From NCBI GenBank assembly GCA_902761695.1, contig CACWLT010000007.1:4977-47427 (forward strand): a DNA stretch of 42,451 nucleotides. Direction: 5' to 3'. The stretch comes from an uncultured Ruminococcus sp. (GTDB lineage Bacteria > Bacillota > Clostridia > Oscillospirales > CAG-272). A program made the translations under genes and the position numbers. The notes under the pieces were generated by a model. That model saw only the letters and a program-made list of their open reading frames with translations. It was not told the origin of the DNA and searched no databases. Positions 8,055 to 15,645 of this stretch are shown one piece after another; position 1 is the stretch's first letter, and each line of letters begins with the position of its first letter.

Positions 8055-9441
8055 TTGCCGTACCTCCTACCGTGATGGAAGAGACCCGGATGGCGGGCTG
8101 GCCAACGTCCGTCGGGATGGAGCCGCTGGAGGAGCCGCACATGCCCTGGCCGCGGGTCAGGTTGTCGCTGATCTTCTCAATGTTCATGAGGATCTCCGCG
8201 CCGCTGCCGATGAGGGACGCGCCCTTGACCGGGGTGGTGATTTTTCCGTTCTCGATGAGGTAGCCCTCCCGGACGGAGAAGTTGAACTCGCCGGTCATGG
8301 GATTCACGGAGCCGCCGCCCATCTTCTTCGCGTAAAGACCCCGCTCGACGCCCTCGAACAGGCTCTCGAAGGAGTCCGTCCCTGCGCAGATGAAGGTGTT
8401 GGACATGCGGGAGGTGGGCTCGAACTGGTAGGATTCCCGGCGGGAGGATCCCGTGGGCTCCATGCCCATGCGCCGCCCGCCAAGCCGGTCGATCATGTAG
8501 GATTTCAGGATGCCGTTCTCGATGAGGACGCGCTTCTTCTGCGGGGCGCCCTCGTCGTCCACGTTCTCGCTGCCCCAGGCTCCGGGGATGGTGCCGTCGT
8601 CCACCGCGCTGACGCAGGGAGCGGCGATCTGCTGACCCAGCTTGCCGGCGAAGACGGACTGGTTCTTGGATACGGAGGTCGCTTCCAGGGAGTGTCCGCA
8701 GGCCTCGTGGAAGATGACGCCGCCGAATTCGTTGTCGATGACCACGGGCATTTTCCCGGAGGGGCAGTCCATGGCGGAGAGCATGACCACGGCGGAGCGG
8801 GCCGCTTCCCTGCCGACGCTCTCGGGGGTCTTCTCCTCCCAGTATTCAAGGCCCTGCCCCGCGCCGGGATAGTAGCCGCCGGACTGGAAGTTGTCCCCCT
8901 CCGCAGCGTAGGCGTCGATCATGAGACGGGTGCGTACACGGACGTCCTTCGCCAGGCGGTCCTCCGAATTGGCGATCTGCACGTTCTGGCGGACGTTGAG
9001 CAGGCGGCCCTGGGTCTTGACAATGCGGCCGTCATATTCCTTCGCGGCGCGCTCGCCCCGGAATACCAGCTCCGCCCGGTCCGCCAGGGAGACGGATTCA
9101 AAATCCACCCGGACGGGATTGTTGTTGACAAAAGGAACCTCGGCCAGGGATACGGCGGGAGCTTCCTTTCCCTCCGTCTCTCCGAGAGCGCTTTTCAGAT
9201 CGGCGATGATGGGCAGAAGGTGCTCGTCGTCCACGAAATTGGAGTAGCCGTAGACGGACTGGACGCCCTTATACAGCCGGATGCCCGCTCCGGACTTCAC
9301 CGTGCGGCTGACGTTTTCCACCTCCGCGTTCAGGGACGAGACGGTTTCGGAGGTTTCCTCCTCCTCGTAGATCTCCGCGAAATCCGCCTCCGACGCGAGG
9401 CAGAGGCTCAGATACCGCGCAAGGGCTTCTTTGTTTAACAT
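8047..9441 (-). CDS. tldD: TldD-family zinc metalloprotease
   Basis: A 464-residue, full-length TldD. The HExxxH zinc motif is H245-EACG-H250 (GVIFHEACGHSLEAT) and the family's C-terminal cysteine ligand is present in GQGMCGSSSG. TldD pairs with TldE to form a heterodimeric peptidase that degrades unfolded peptides and trims modified peptides such as microcin B17. RBS AGGAGG lies 5 nt before the ATG. The tldE start codon overlaps the tldD stop, so the two are translationally coupled. An upstream marR in the same operon suggests induction by a small ligand. Because the linked tldE is broken here, the function of the pair in this cell is uncertain. Confidence 0.93.
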   Translation of the reverse strand: MLNKEALARYLSLCLASEADFAEIYEEEETSETVSSLNAEVENVSRTVKSGAGIRLYKGVQSVYGYSNFVDDEHLLPIIADLKSALGETEGKEAPAVSLAEVPFVNNNPVRVDFESVSLADRAELVFRGERAAKEYDGRIVKTQGRLLNVRQNVQIANSEDRLAKDVRVRTRLMIDAYAAEGDNFQSGGYYPGAGQGLEYWEEKTPESVGREAARSAVVMLSAMDCPSGKMPVVIDNEFGGVIFHEACGHSLEATSVSKNQSVFAGKLGQQIAAPCVSAVDDGTIPGAWGSENVDDEGAPQKKRVLIENGILKSYMIDRLGGRRMGMEPTGSSRRESYQFEPTSRMSNTFICAGTDSFESLFEGVERGLYAKKMGGGSVNPMTGEFNFSVREGYLIENGKITTPVKGASLIGSGAEILMNIEKISDNLTRGQGMCGSSSGSIPTDVGQPAIRVSSITVGGTANE

Positions 9442-9462
9442 ACTGTCCTCCTGTTGCAGCAG

Positions 9463-9951
9463 TCAGAGTTCGGATTTGCCGCTGTCCCGGGCCCGGCAGT
9501 TCTCGGCGTCCCGGCGGAAGATCTCCACCATAACGCGGGAGCATTCGCCCAGCCGGATCCGGTCCTCGGGATCGATGTCCTCCAGGGAACGGGTGATTTC
9601 ATGGAGGATCTCCCCGATCATCCGCTCCAGGTGGGCGCATCCCTCGTCCGTGATCTCGATATACACCTGCCGCCTGTTGTCCTTGTTATGGGATCGACGG
9701 ACGAAGTTCTGACGCTCCAGATCGTTGACCAGCTTGGTGAGCTGCTGCTTGGTGATGCCCATTTCCTCGGCGAAGCGGGACATGGTGACGGGCTGATCCC
9801 GGAATCCCCGCAGGGCGTAAAGCGTGGAGAAGCCGTGGGAATGGAACCGGTACTGGTTGGTCTCCACCACATGCCGCTTGGTCATGGCATAATAATTCAC
9901 CATGAAATTCAGAAAATCACGGGCAATTTCCAGATCCTGCCTGTCCGCCAT
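9463..9951 (-). CDS. MarR-family transcriptional regulator
   Basis: A 162-residue winged-helix regulator. The DNA-binding part is about 50-115: VTMSRFAEEMGITKQQLTKLVNDLERQNFVRRSHNKDNRRQVYIEITDEG, in which the recognition helix (TKQQLTKLVNDLE) and the wing (DNRRQVYI) are typical of MarR. Helices at both ends form the dimer interface. First gene of the operon with tldD, tldE and the esterase. Its promoter is embedded in a 40-bp inverted repeat (10002-10041), so autorepression relieved by a ligand is likely. RBS GGAGG lies 6 nt before the ATG. The ligand is unknown. Confidence 0.92.
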   Translation of the reverse strand: MADRQDLEIARDFLNFMVNYYAMTKRHVVETNQYRFHSHGFSTLYALRGFRDQPVTMSRFAEEMGITKQQLTKLVNDLERQNFVRRSHNKDNRRQVYIEITDEGCAHLERMIGEILHEITRSLEDIDPEDRIRLGECSRVMVEIFRRDAENCRARDSGKSEL

Positions 9952-9981
9952 ACGCCGCCTCCGAACTCTTTACTTTTTGCC

Positions 9982-10010
9982 AGTATAGCATAAAAAGAAA
10001 GGATTGTCAA
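9982..10010 (-). promoter_or_regulatory. Sigma-A promoter of the marR-tldD-tldE operon
   Basis: On the minus strand TTGACA (10010-10005) and TATACT (9987-9982) are separated by exactly 17 nt, with an extended TGC before the -10. The -35 lies inside the left arm of the inverted repeat. Confidence 0.85.
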
Positions 10011-10041
10011 CAAACAGAACGGTTGCCGTTTGTGAACAATC
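10002..10041. promoter_or_regulatory. Inverted-repeat operator over the marR promoter
   Basis: GATTGTCAACAAAC (10002-10015) and GTTTGTGAACAATC (10028-10041) are inverted copies matching at 12 of 14 positions, with a 12-nt centre. A second small repeat AACGG-TTG-CCGTT is nested within. The arms cover the -35 box and the DNA just upstream, as expected for a MarR autorepressor site. Binding is inferred. Confidence 0.65.
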
Positions 10042-10072
10042 CCGAAGAGCAATCCCAAAGGGATGGAGCGCT

Positions 10073-10717
10073 TTACTTTTTGTTGTCCAGGAAGGTGCTG
10101 AGGAGGATCTGCGCGGCGGTGGCGGCCAGGAAGATCAGCCAGGAGTACCGCCAGAGTCCGAGGCCGAAGCCGGAGAGGAAGAAGAGGATCACCGCTCCGA
10201 CCCAAAGGCAGCCGGACATGGTGTCCATCATGGTTTTGCGGAGGTTCAGATGCTTGTTGTAGTCCTCGGCGCCGGACAGGACGATCTGCCCGAGCGTTGC
10301 CCAGAGGAAGATGAGCCAGGTGTACCGCCATCCGCCGAAGGTCAGGGACCAGAGGAAGTACACCAGGGTCGTCCCCACCCAGAGCAGGGCGGAGGCCTTG
10401 TCCAGATAGAAGCTCAGCTCTCTCCGTCCCGCCATGCGCCGGCTGAAATCCGCCATTGGATCCCAGCCGCCGTCGGAGGGGGATGCCTGATCCTCCACGT
10501 CGGGGGAATCCTTCGGCAGGGCGCGCAGCATGGCTTCGATGCGGTCCACGCTGCGCAGAACGTCCCGGTAGGCGTCCAGCTCGCTCATGCCGGCGTCAAC
10601 GCGCTTGTCATATTCCTTGTCCAGATCGTTGATCAGGCGGGGAGCCATGGCGGCGGCGGACGCGCTCCCGGCCTCTGTGCAGAGATCGCGTATTTTCTGA
10701 TTCAGCATGTCTTTCAC
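10073..10717 (-). CDS. Membrane protein with a duplicated two-helix module
   Basis: A 214-residue protein of unknown function starting with GTG (GGAGG 6 nt upstream). The N-terminal 90 residues are soluble and helical (LINDLDKEYDKRVDAGMSELDAYRDVLRSVDRIE), like the permease-prefix or DUF1700-type domains that often precede membrane segments. Four membrane segments follow in two similar halves: LLWVGTTLVYFLWSLTFGGW with YTWLIFLWATLGQIVLS, and CLWVGAVILFFLSGFGLGLW with YSWLIFLAATAAQILLS, clearly a duplication. It has its own promoter and sits between broken hydE and the marR operon. A PadR-like regulator, the usual partner of such proteins, is not present. Confidence 0.7.
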   Translation of the reverse strand: MKDMLNQKIRDLCTEAGSASAAAMAPRLINDLDKEYDKRVDAGMSELDAYRDVLRSVDRIEAMLRALPKDSPDVEDQASPSDGGWDPMADFSRRMAGRRELSFYLDKASALLWVGTTLVYFLWSLTFGGWRYTWLIFLWATLGQIVLSGAEDYNKHLNLRKTMMDTMSGCLWVGAVILFFLSGFGLGLWRYSWLIFLAATAAQILLSTFLDNKK

Positions 10718-10786
10718 GGGGGAGCCTCCGGATTCGCTTAAGAAACCGCCGAATGAATCAGCGTTTCCTTATATCGTTGTGTCTGT

Positions 10787-10815
10787 ATTATACAGGAGGG
10801 CAGGGCGGGCGTCAA
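10787..10815 (-). promoter_or_regulatory. Sigma-A promoter of the duplicated-module membrane protein
   Basis: Minus strand TTGACG (10815-10810), 17-nt spacer, TATAAT (10792-10787). The transcript leader is about 65 nt. Confidence 0.8.
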
Positions 10816-10842
10816 GGTGCGGGGGATGGATTTAAGCAAAGC

Positions 10843-11818
10843 TTAATGGGAAAAGCGCTCTTCCTGTTTCGGATCCCCCCGGTCCACCACCACGCGGTAT
10901 CCGGCGGATTCCACCCGGCGGTCCAGGCAGACGCGGCATTCAGCGGCCTCCTCGCCGGTGCAGATCTTGTTTTCATAGAGCTCGTACTTCTTCCGCACGC
11001 CCACGGGGGAGAGGTTCGGCATGCCGGAGGACTGCCAGCAGGCGCAGGGTCATGGACAGGCTGCCATTGGGCTCGGCGGCGAAGGGGGTGTCGCGGTGGG
11101 TGAGGAAGGGGCCGATGCCGATCATGTGAGGGCCGAGCTTCTCCAGAAACCGCAGATCCTCCACGAGATGGGCAGTGGTCTGATGCGGCGGTCCCACCAT
11201 CATGCCCGCGCCCACCGCGTAGCCAATGTCCTTCAGATCGTACAGGCAGCGGATGCGGTTGTCAAGGCTCATGGAGGCGGGATGGAGCTGTGCGTAGAGC
11301 CACGGACTGGCGGTCTCGTGACGGAGCAGATACCGGTCCGCCCCGGCGTCGAAATAGGCCTGATAGGAGGCACGGCTTTTTTCGCCGACAGAGAGGGTGA
11401 CGGCGCACTCCGGGAAGTGATGCTTGATGCGGGAGACGATGCGGCAGATCTTATCGTCCGCGAAGAAGGGATCTTCGCCGCCCTGGAGGACGAAGGTGCG
11501 GTAGCCCAGCTCCCAGCCGGTGAAGCAGCAGCCGAGGATCTCCTCCTCGTCCAGCCGGTAGCGGGAGGCGTTTTTGTTGCTCCGCCGGATCCCGCAGTAG
11601 TAGCAGTCGTTTTTGCAGCAGTTGGTGAATTCGATGATGCCCCGGACATAGACGTCCGTGCCGTACACGCTCCGGCGGACCCGGTCGGCGGCTTCGAAAA
11701 GGGCTTCGTCGCAGGCGTCTGTCTCCAGAAGGGCGGTGAATTCCTCATCCGTCAGGGTGCGGGCTTCGGCCAGGCGGGAGACGGCGGAGAGGAGCGGAGA
11801 GGAGGATTCGTTCGGCAT
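10843..11818 (-). pseudogene. hydE: Radical SAM protein of the HydE type, frameshifted with missing internal sequence
   Basis: HydE is a radical SAM maturase of the [FeFe]-hydrogenase H-cluster. The N-terminal 265 residues read in one frame from ATG 11818. They include the CX3CX2C cluster motif C68-KND-C72-YY-C75, VLQGGEDP and GIGPFLTHRDTPFAAEPNG. At about 11022 the frame changes. The last 59 codons continue as MPNLSPVGVRKKYELYENK, the second cysteine cluster region CTGEEAAECRVC, and the end ERFSH, stopping at 10843. About 30 residues that homologues have between these parts (the LLPATTALGT...GREK...GANVV stretch) are missing, so a deletion with frame change is the best reading. No hydrogenase or hydF/hydG gene is in the window. 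Whether the lesion is biological or an assembly fault is open. Confidence 0.78.
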
Positions 11819-11844
11819 GGCGTTCCTCTTTCGTTTTTTCGGGT

Positions 11845-11873
11845 ATTATACCACAGGCCGGGCCGGATTGCAA
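11845..11873 (-). promoter_or_regulatory. Sigma-A promoter of hydE
   Basis: Minus strand TTGCAA (11873-11868), 17-nt spacer, TATAAT (11850-11845) with TGG before the -10. It faces away from the foldase promoter at 11928-11956. Confidence 0.8.
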
Positions 11874-11927
11874 GGGAGGGGGAAGTGTGAAAAAAGAGAG
11901 GAAAACGGGTAAAAGTTCTGTGAACGC

Positions 11928-11956
11928 TTGCATTCCGGCCGAAACTATGCTATAAT
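11928..11956 (+). promoter_or_regulatory. Sigma-A promoter of the parvulin-type foldase
   Basis: TTGCAT (11928-11933), 17-nt spacer, TATAAT (11951-11956) with TGC before the -10. The expected start is about 45 nt before the ATG at 12009. Confidence 0.82.
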
Positions 11957-12008
11957 GTCCGGGTGACCCGATTTATTTATGCGCAGTTTGGAAAGGAGCG
12001 CACTACCC

Positions 12009-13445
12009 ATGAACAAGGAAAAAAGAAACAGCCTGCTGATCACGATCTGCGTGATCGTGGGCGCCCTGTTGGTCATCGGACTGGCGGTTTACAATTCCGT
12101 CTCCACGTCCGGCGTCCTGCAGCGGAATACGGTTGCCGCCGAATCCGAGAACTACAAGGTCGACGGCATGATGTTCGCGTACTTCTATAATTCCCAGTAC
12201 CAGAACTACTCCTCCGCTTTCAGTTATCTGGGCGTGCAGCAGGGCGTGTCCCTGAAGTCCCAGTCCTGTCCCTATCTGACGGACGGCGGCAGCTGGTTCG
12301 ACTATCTGGTGAGAATGACCCGGGACTATGTGAAGAATATGCTGGGTCTCTGCGAGATCGGCCATGAAAAGGGCAACACCCTGACCGACGAGGATCGGGC
12401 GGAGATCGCGGAGCAGATCGGCGTGCTGGAGGACAATGCCAAGGCCGCCGGCTACAGCCTGAACGACTTCCTGCGCATGATGACCGGAAACGGCGTCAAG
12501 AAGAAGGACGTCGAAAAGTGCCTGGAGCTGACGGTTCTGGCGCAGAAGGCCTACAACCAGGTGATGGACGGCTTCACCTACACCGACGATCAGCTGAAGG
12601 CCTACGCCGATGAAAATCCCGGGACCTTCATGGGCGTGGATCTGTACACCTACACCTTCAACGCCGCTGATTTCCGCGTTTATGACGACGACGACAACCC
12701 CACCTCCTCCAGTTCCGAGGAAGCGGAAGCCGCGAAGAAGGCTGCCGACGAGCTTTCCGCCGCCGCCACGGCCGCTGATTTTGAATCCACCCTCCGCTCC
12801 ATCCTGACCGGTACCGGCATGGCTTCCGAGGATGTCGATACCAAGGTGGCCGGCGCGAAGGAAGACCATGTCCTGACCGCCAACCTGCCCTCCGATGTCA
12901 GCTCCTGGGCCGACACTGCGTCCGCCGGCGACACCACCGTCATTACTTCGGACAGCGAAGACGCCTACACCGTCTATCTGCTGGCCAGGACCGGCTATAT
13001 GGACGAGACCCGTGCCCGCAATGTGCGCCACATTCTGTTCCTGAACACCACCTACGAGGATTCCTCCACGGCGGATCAGGTCTACGCGGAGTGGGAAGCT
13101 GCCGGGTTCAGCGAGGACAAATTCATCGAGCTCTGCGGCCAGTACTCCGAGGATCCCGGCTCCAACGAGGTCGGCGGTCTGTACGAGGACGTGGTGCCCG
13201 GCGCCATGATCGACGAGTTCGACAGCTGGCTCTTCGACGCCTCCAGAAAGCCCGGCGACCACGCTTTGATCGAGAGCGCGCAGTACGGCTGGCACATCAT
13301 GTACTATGTCGGCGAAAGCGATCTGACGGTCTGGAAGTCCCAGGCTGAGGACGCGCTGAAGAACCAGGATTACAACGATCTGCTGGCGTCCAAGACCGAA
13401 TCCATCTCTTACAACGAAAAGGCCGCGAACGCCATCTACGCCTGA
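12009..13445 (+). CDS. Membrane-anchored parvulin-type peptidyl-prolyl isomerase (PrsA/SurA-like foldase)
   Basis: A 478-residue extracytoplasmic folding factor. ATG 12009 is preferred over ATG 11979 because GGAG lies 10 nt upstream and the protein then begins with a single membrane anchor (about 9-30, LLITICVIVGALLVIGLAVY). There is no lipobox, unlike classical PrsA. A helical SurA-N-like part spans about 90-200. A Ser/Glu/Ala-rich linker (NPTSSSSEEAEAAKK) lies near 235, and the parvulin domain is about 330-430, beginning RARNVRHILF with GQYSEDPGSNEVGGLYEDVVPGAM and a terminal YGWHIMYYV. The family catalyses proline isomerisation of exported proteins. It is monocistronic, with its own promoter and terminator. 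Confidence 0.85.
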   Translation: MNKEKRNSLLITICVIVGALLVIGLAVYNSVSTSGVLQRNTVAAESENYKVDGMMFAYFYNSQYQNYSSAFSYLGVQQGVSLKSQSCPYLTDGGSWFDYLVRMTRDYVKNMLGLCEIGHEKGNTLTDEDRAEIAEQIGVLEDNAKAAGYSLNDFLRMMTGNGVKKKDVEKCLELTVLAQKAYNQVMDGFTYTDDQLKAYADENPGTFMGVDLYTYTFNAADFRVYDDDDNPTSSSSEEAEAAKKAADELSAAATAADFESTLRSILTGTGMASEDVDTKVAGAKEDHVLTANLPSDVSSWADTASAGDTTVITSDSEDAYTVYLLARTGYMDETRARNVRHILFLNTTYEDSSTADQVYAEWEAAGFSEDKFIELCGQYSEDPGSNEVGGLYEDVVPGAMIDEFDSWLFDASRKPGDHALIESAQYGWHIMYYVGESDLTVWKSQAEDALKNQDYNDLLASKTESISYNEKAANAIYA

Positions 13446-13480
13446 CGGATCTTTCCCCGGCGTATAAACAAAACATCCGG

Positions 13481-13524
13481 AAGGAGGACGACCGACGGAA
13501 ACTGATCGGTTTGTCCTCCTTTTG
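13481..13524 (+). terminator. Intrinsic terminator after the foldase gene
   Basis: AAGGAGGAC-GA-CCGA (13481-13495) pairs with TCGG-TTT-GTCCTCCTT (13506-13521), followed by a T-run. Confidence 0.8.
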
Positions 13525-13576
13525 TCATCGGCAAGGCATCACTTTGCCGGAGAAGCACATACCGCAGGAGGTTATC

Positions 13577-15625
13577 ATGATTGCCTACAACAAGATCACA
13601 TCCCTGTACGTGGCGCCGAAAGGCTGGACCGGGGGAACGGACGGCCTGAGCGGAACGGAATACGAACCCTCCCGCGACGGCGCGCCCTTCCCGGACATCC
13701 CGACCGCTCTGTCCTATATCCGGGAACTGCGGCGCGTCGGCGTGAACCAGCCCATTTCCGTCCGGCTCCTGCCCGGCATCCACAGCCTGGGGAGCACCGT
13801 CCGGATCGATCCCGGCGTCACCGGCGTCACCATCGAGCCCTTCGGAGGCGGAGAGGCGCGGGTGATCGGCGGCATCCGGGTGGAGAACTGGATCCGGGAC
13901 GAGTTCGGCGGGGTGCCCTGCCTGTCCGCGCCTATTCCGGCCGAAGCCCTGAATCCCGACGTGCCCGGCGGCATCGATTTTACGGATTTCTATGTGAACG
14001 GGACGCGGGCGAAGCTGACCCGGTATCCGGCAGAGGGATGGCTTTATGCGGACGACGTGGAGAATCACGACGGAAAGCTCTTCTCCCCCTCCAAGTGGTT
14101 CATCGCGCAGGAAGGGGATTTTAAGGGCTTCCGCAATATCGAGCGGGTGCAGCTGAGCTTCTGCCACTACTGGATCGACGAGCACACGCCCATCGAGTCC
14201 TACGATCCGGAGACCCGGCGGGTCACCATGCTCTATCCCTCGAGGTTCGGCATCGACGGAGGCCCGGGCACGGCGTCAAGGCTGGAATACTGCCTGGAAA
14301 ACGTGGCGGAGACCTTCGGCAATCCCGACGAATGGTACGCCGAGGACGGCAGGATCTACTACATCCCCCGGGACGGCAGCATCACGCCGGAGACCGTGGA
14401 CGCGTACATCCCCCGCCTCTTCAAGCTGTTTGAGCTCCGGGGCGAGCCGGGCAATCCGGTGAAGAACATCCGGCTGCGGGGCCTCTCCATGGGCGTGACC
14501 CGGGGCGAATACGGCTCCGTGGGCCAGGGCGCGTCCGGCGAGGGCGAACCGGTCAAATACGCCTCCGACGCCCAGGCGGTGTCCCAGGCCGACGGATCCC
14601 TGTCCTTCGTCTACGCCGCAAACTGCTCCGTGGAGGACTGCCGTCTGGAGAACTTCGGCGTCCACGGCATCGTGATCGAACGAGGCTGCCACGGCATCAG
14701 GATCCTGCGTACCCTGATCCGGGACGGCGGCGCGGGAGGCGTGAAGATCATCGGCGGCGGTGCGGGTTCCCCGGAGACGGAGCGGACCTTCGGCAATACG
14801 GTGGAGGACTGCCGGATCCTGTACTGCGGACGGCGGTACTTCGCGGCCTGCGGGGTCCTGATGATGCACACCTGCGAGAACACCGTGGCCCACAACGAGA
14901 TCGGATACCTCTACTATACGGGCGTCTCCGGCGGATGGATCTGGGGATACGCGCCCTCCTCCACTCATGACAACCGCATCGAGAAGAACCACATCCACCA
15001 CCTGGGAGACGGCATGCTCTCCGACATGGGCGGCGTCTACCTGCTGGGCCTGCAGCCGGGAACGGTGGTGTCCGGAAACGTGATCCACGACATTCGCTCC
15101 CGAAACTACGGCGGATGGGCGCTCTACACCGACGAGGGTTCCTCCTTCATCACCCTGGAGAACAACGTCTGCTGGAACACCTCGGACAACGCTTACCATC
15201 AGCATTACGGCTCCATGAACACGGTGCGGAACAACATCTTCGCCTTCTCCGACGGGCCCATGATGCGGGTCAGCCGGACCGAGGCCCACATGTCCATTCT
15301 GTTCGAGAACAATATCGTCTACTCCGCCGGATCCCCCATGTTCGACATCAGTCGGAACCAGATCGCGCAGGGAACCGTGGCGTCCTCGAGAAATCTGTAC
15401 TTCGACGCGTCACGGCCCGAGGCTCCGGTTATGCGCCGGTTCGGGGAAGGGGACGAGATGTCCATGGCGGACTTCCGGGCGGCCGGGATGGAATACGGCT
15501 CCGTCATCGCCGATCCCCTCTTCATGGACGCGGAGGCCCACGACTTCCGCCTGAAGAAGGACTCTCCGGCCTATGCCATGGGCTTCTGCGACATCGACAC
15601 ATCCGACGTCGGTCCGCGGATCTGA
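13577..15625 (+). CDS. Right-handed parallel beta-helix protein, probable carbohydrate-active enzyme (GH141-like)
   Basis: A 682-residue protein without a signal peptide. ATG 13577 is chosen because GCAGGAGG lies 6 nt upstream. The N-terminus (LYVAPKGWTGGTDGLSGTEYEPSRDGAPFPDIPTAL...) and the following VRLLPGIHSLGSTVRI are the usual opening of pectate-lyase-fold proteins. An inserted module with DFTDFYVNGTRAKLTRYPAEGW resembles GH141-type proteins. From about 290 to 600 it carries repeated beta-helix coils (NCSVEDCRLENFGVHGIVIERGCHGIRILRTLIRDGG..., NTVAHNEIGYLYYTGV, NRIEKNHIHHLGDG). Expected role: cleavage of a plant or mucin polysaccharide fragment in the cytoplasm. The family assignment beyond the fold is tentative. 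The next gene starts 20 bp downstream. Confidence 0.75.
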   Translation: MIAYNKITSLYVAPKGWTGGTDGLSGTEYEPSRDGAPFPDIPTALSYIRELRRVGVNQPISVRLLPGIHSLGSTVRIDPGVTGVTIEPFGGGEARVIGGIRVENWIRDEFGGVPCLSAPIPAEALNPDVPGGIDFTDFYVNGTRAKLTRYPAEGWLYADDVENHDGKLFSPSKWFIAQEGDFKGFRNIERVQLSFCHYWIDEHTPIESYDPETRRVTMLYPSRFGIDGGPGTASRLEYCLENVAETFGNPDEWYAEDGRIYYIPRDGSITPETVDAYIPRLFKLFELRGEPGNPVKNIRLRGLSMGVTRGEYGSVGQGASGEGEPVKYASDAQAVSQADGSLSFVYAANCSVEDCRLENFGVHGIVIERGCHGIRILRTLIRDGGAGGVKIIGGGAGSPETERTFGNTVEDCRILYCGRRYFAACGVLMMHTCENTVAHNEIGYLYYTGVSGGWIWGYAPSSTHDNRIEKNHIHHLGDGMLSDMGGVYLLGLQPGTVVSGNVIHDIRSRNYGGWALYTDEGSSFITLENNVCWNTSDNAYHQHYGSMNTVRNNIFAFSDGPMMRVSRTEAHMSILFENNIVYSAGSPMFDISRNQIAQGTVASSRNLYFDASRPEAPVMRRFGEGDEMSMADFRAAGMEYGSVIADPLFMDAEAHDFRLKKDSPAYAMGFCDIDTSDVGPRI

Positions 15626-15645
15626 CCGGGTGACGGGAGGTAACC

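Noticed and set aside
7881..11030. Programmed frameshifting or translational bypass to rescue tldE and hydE
   Set aside because: In both genes conserved coding sequence is missing, not just displaced, and neither junction has a slippery heptamer with a downstream structure. A ribosomal shift could not restore the lost residues.
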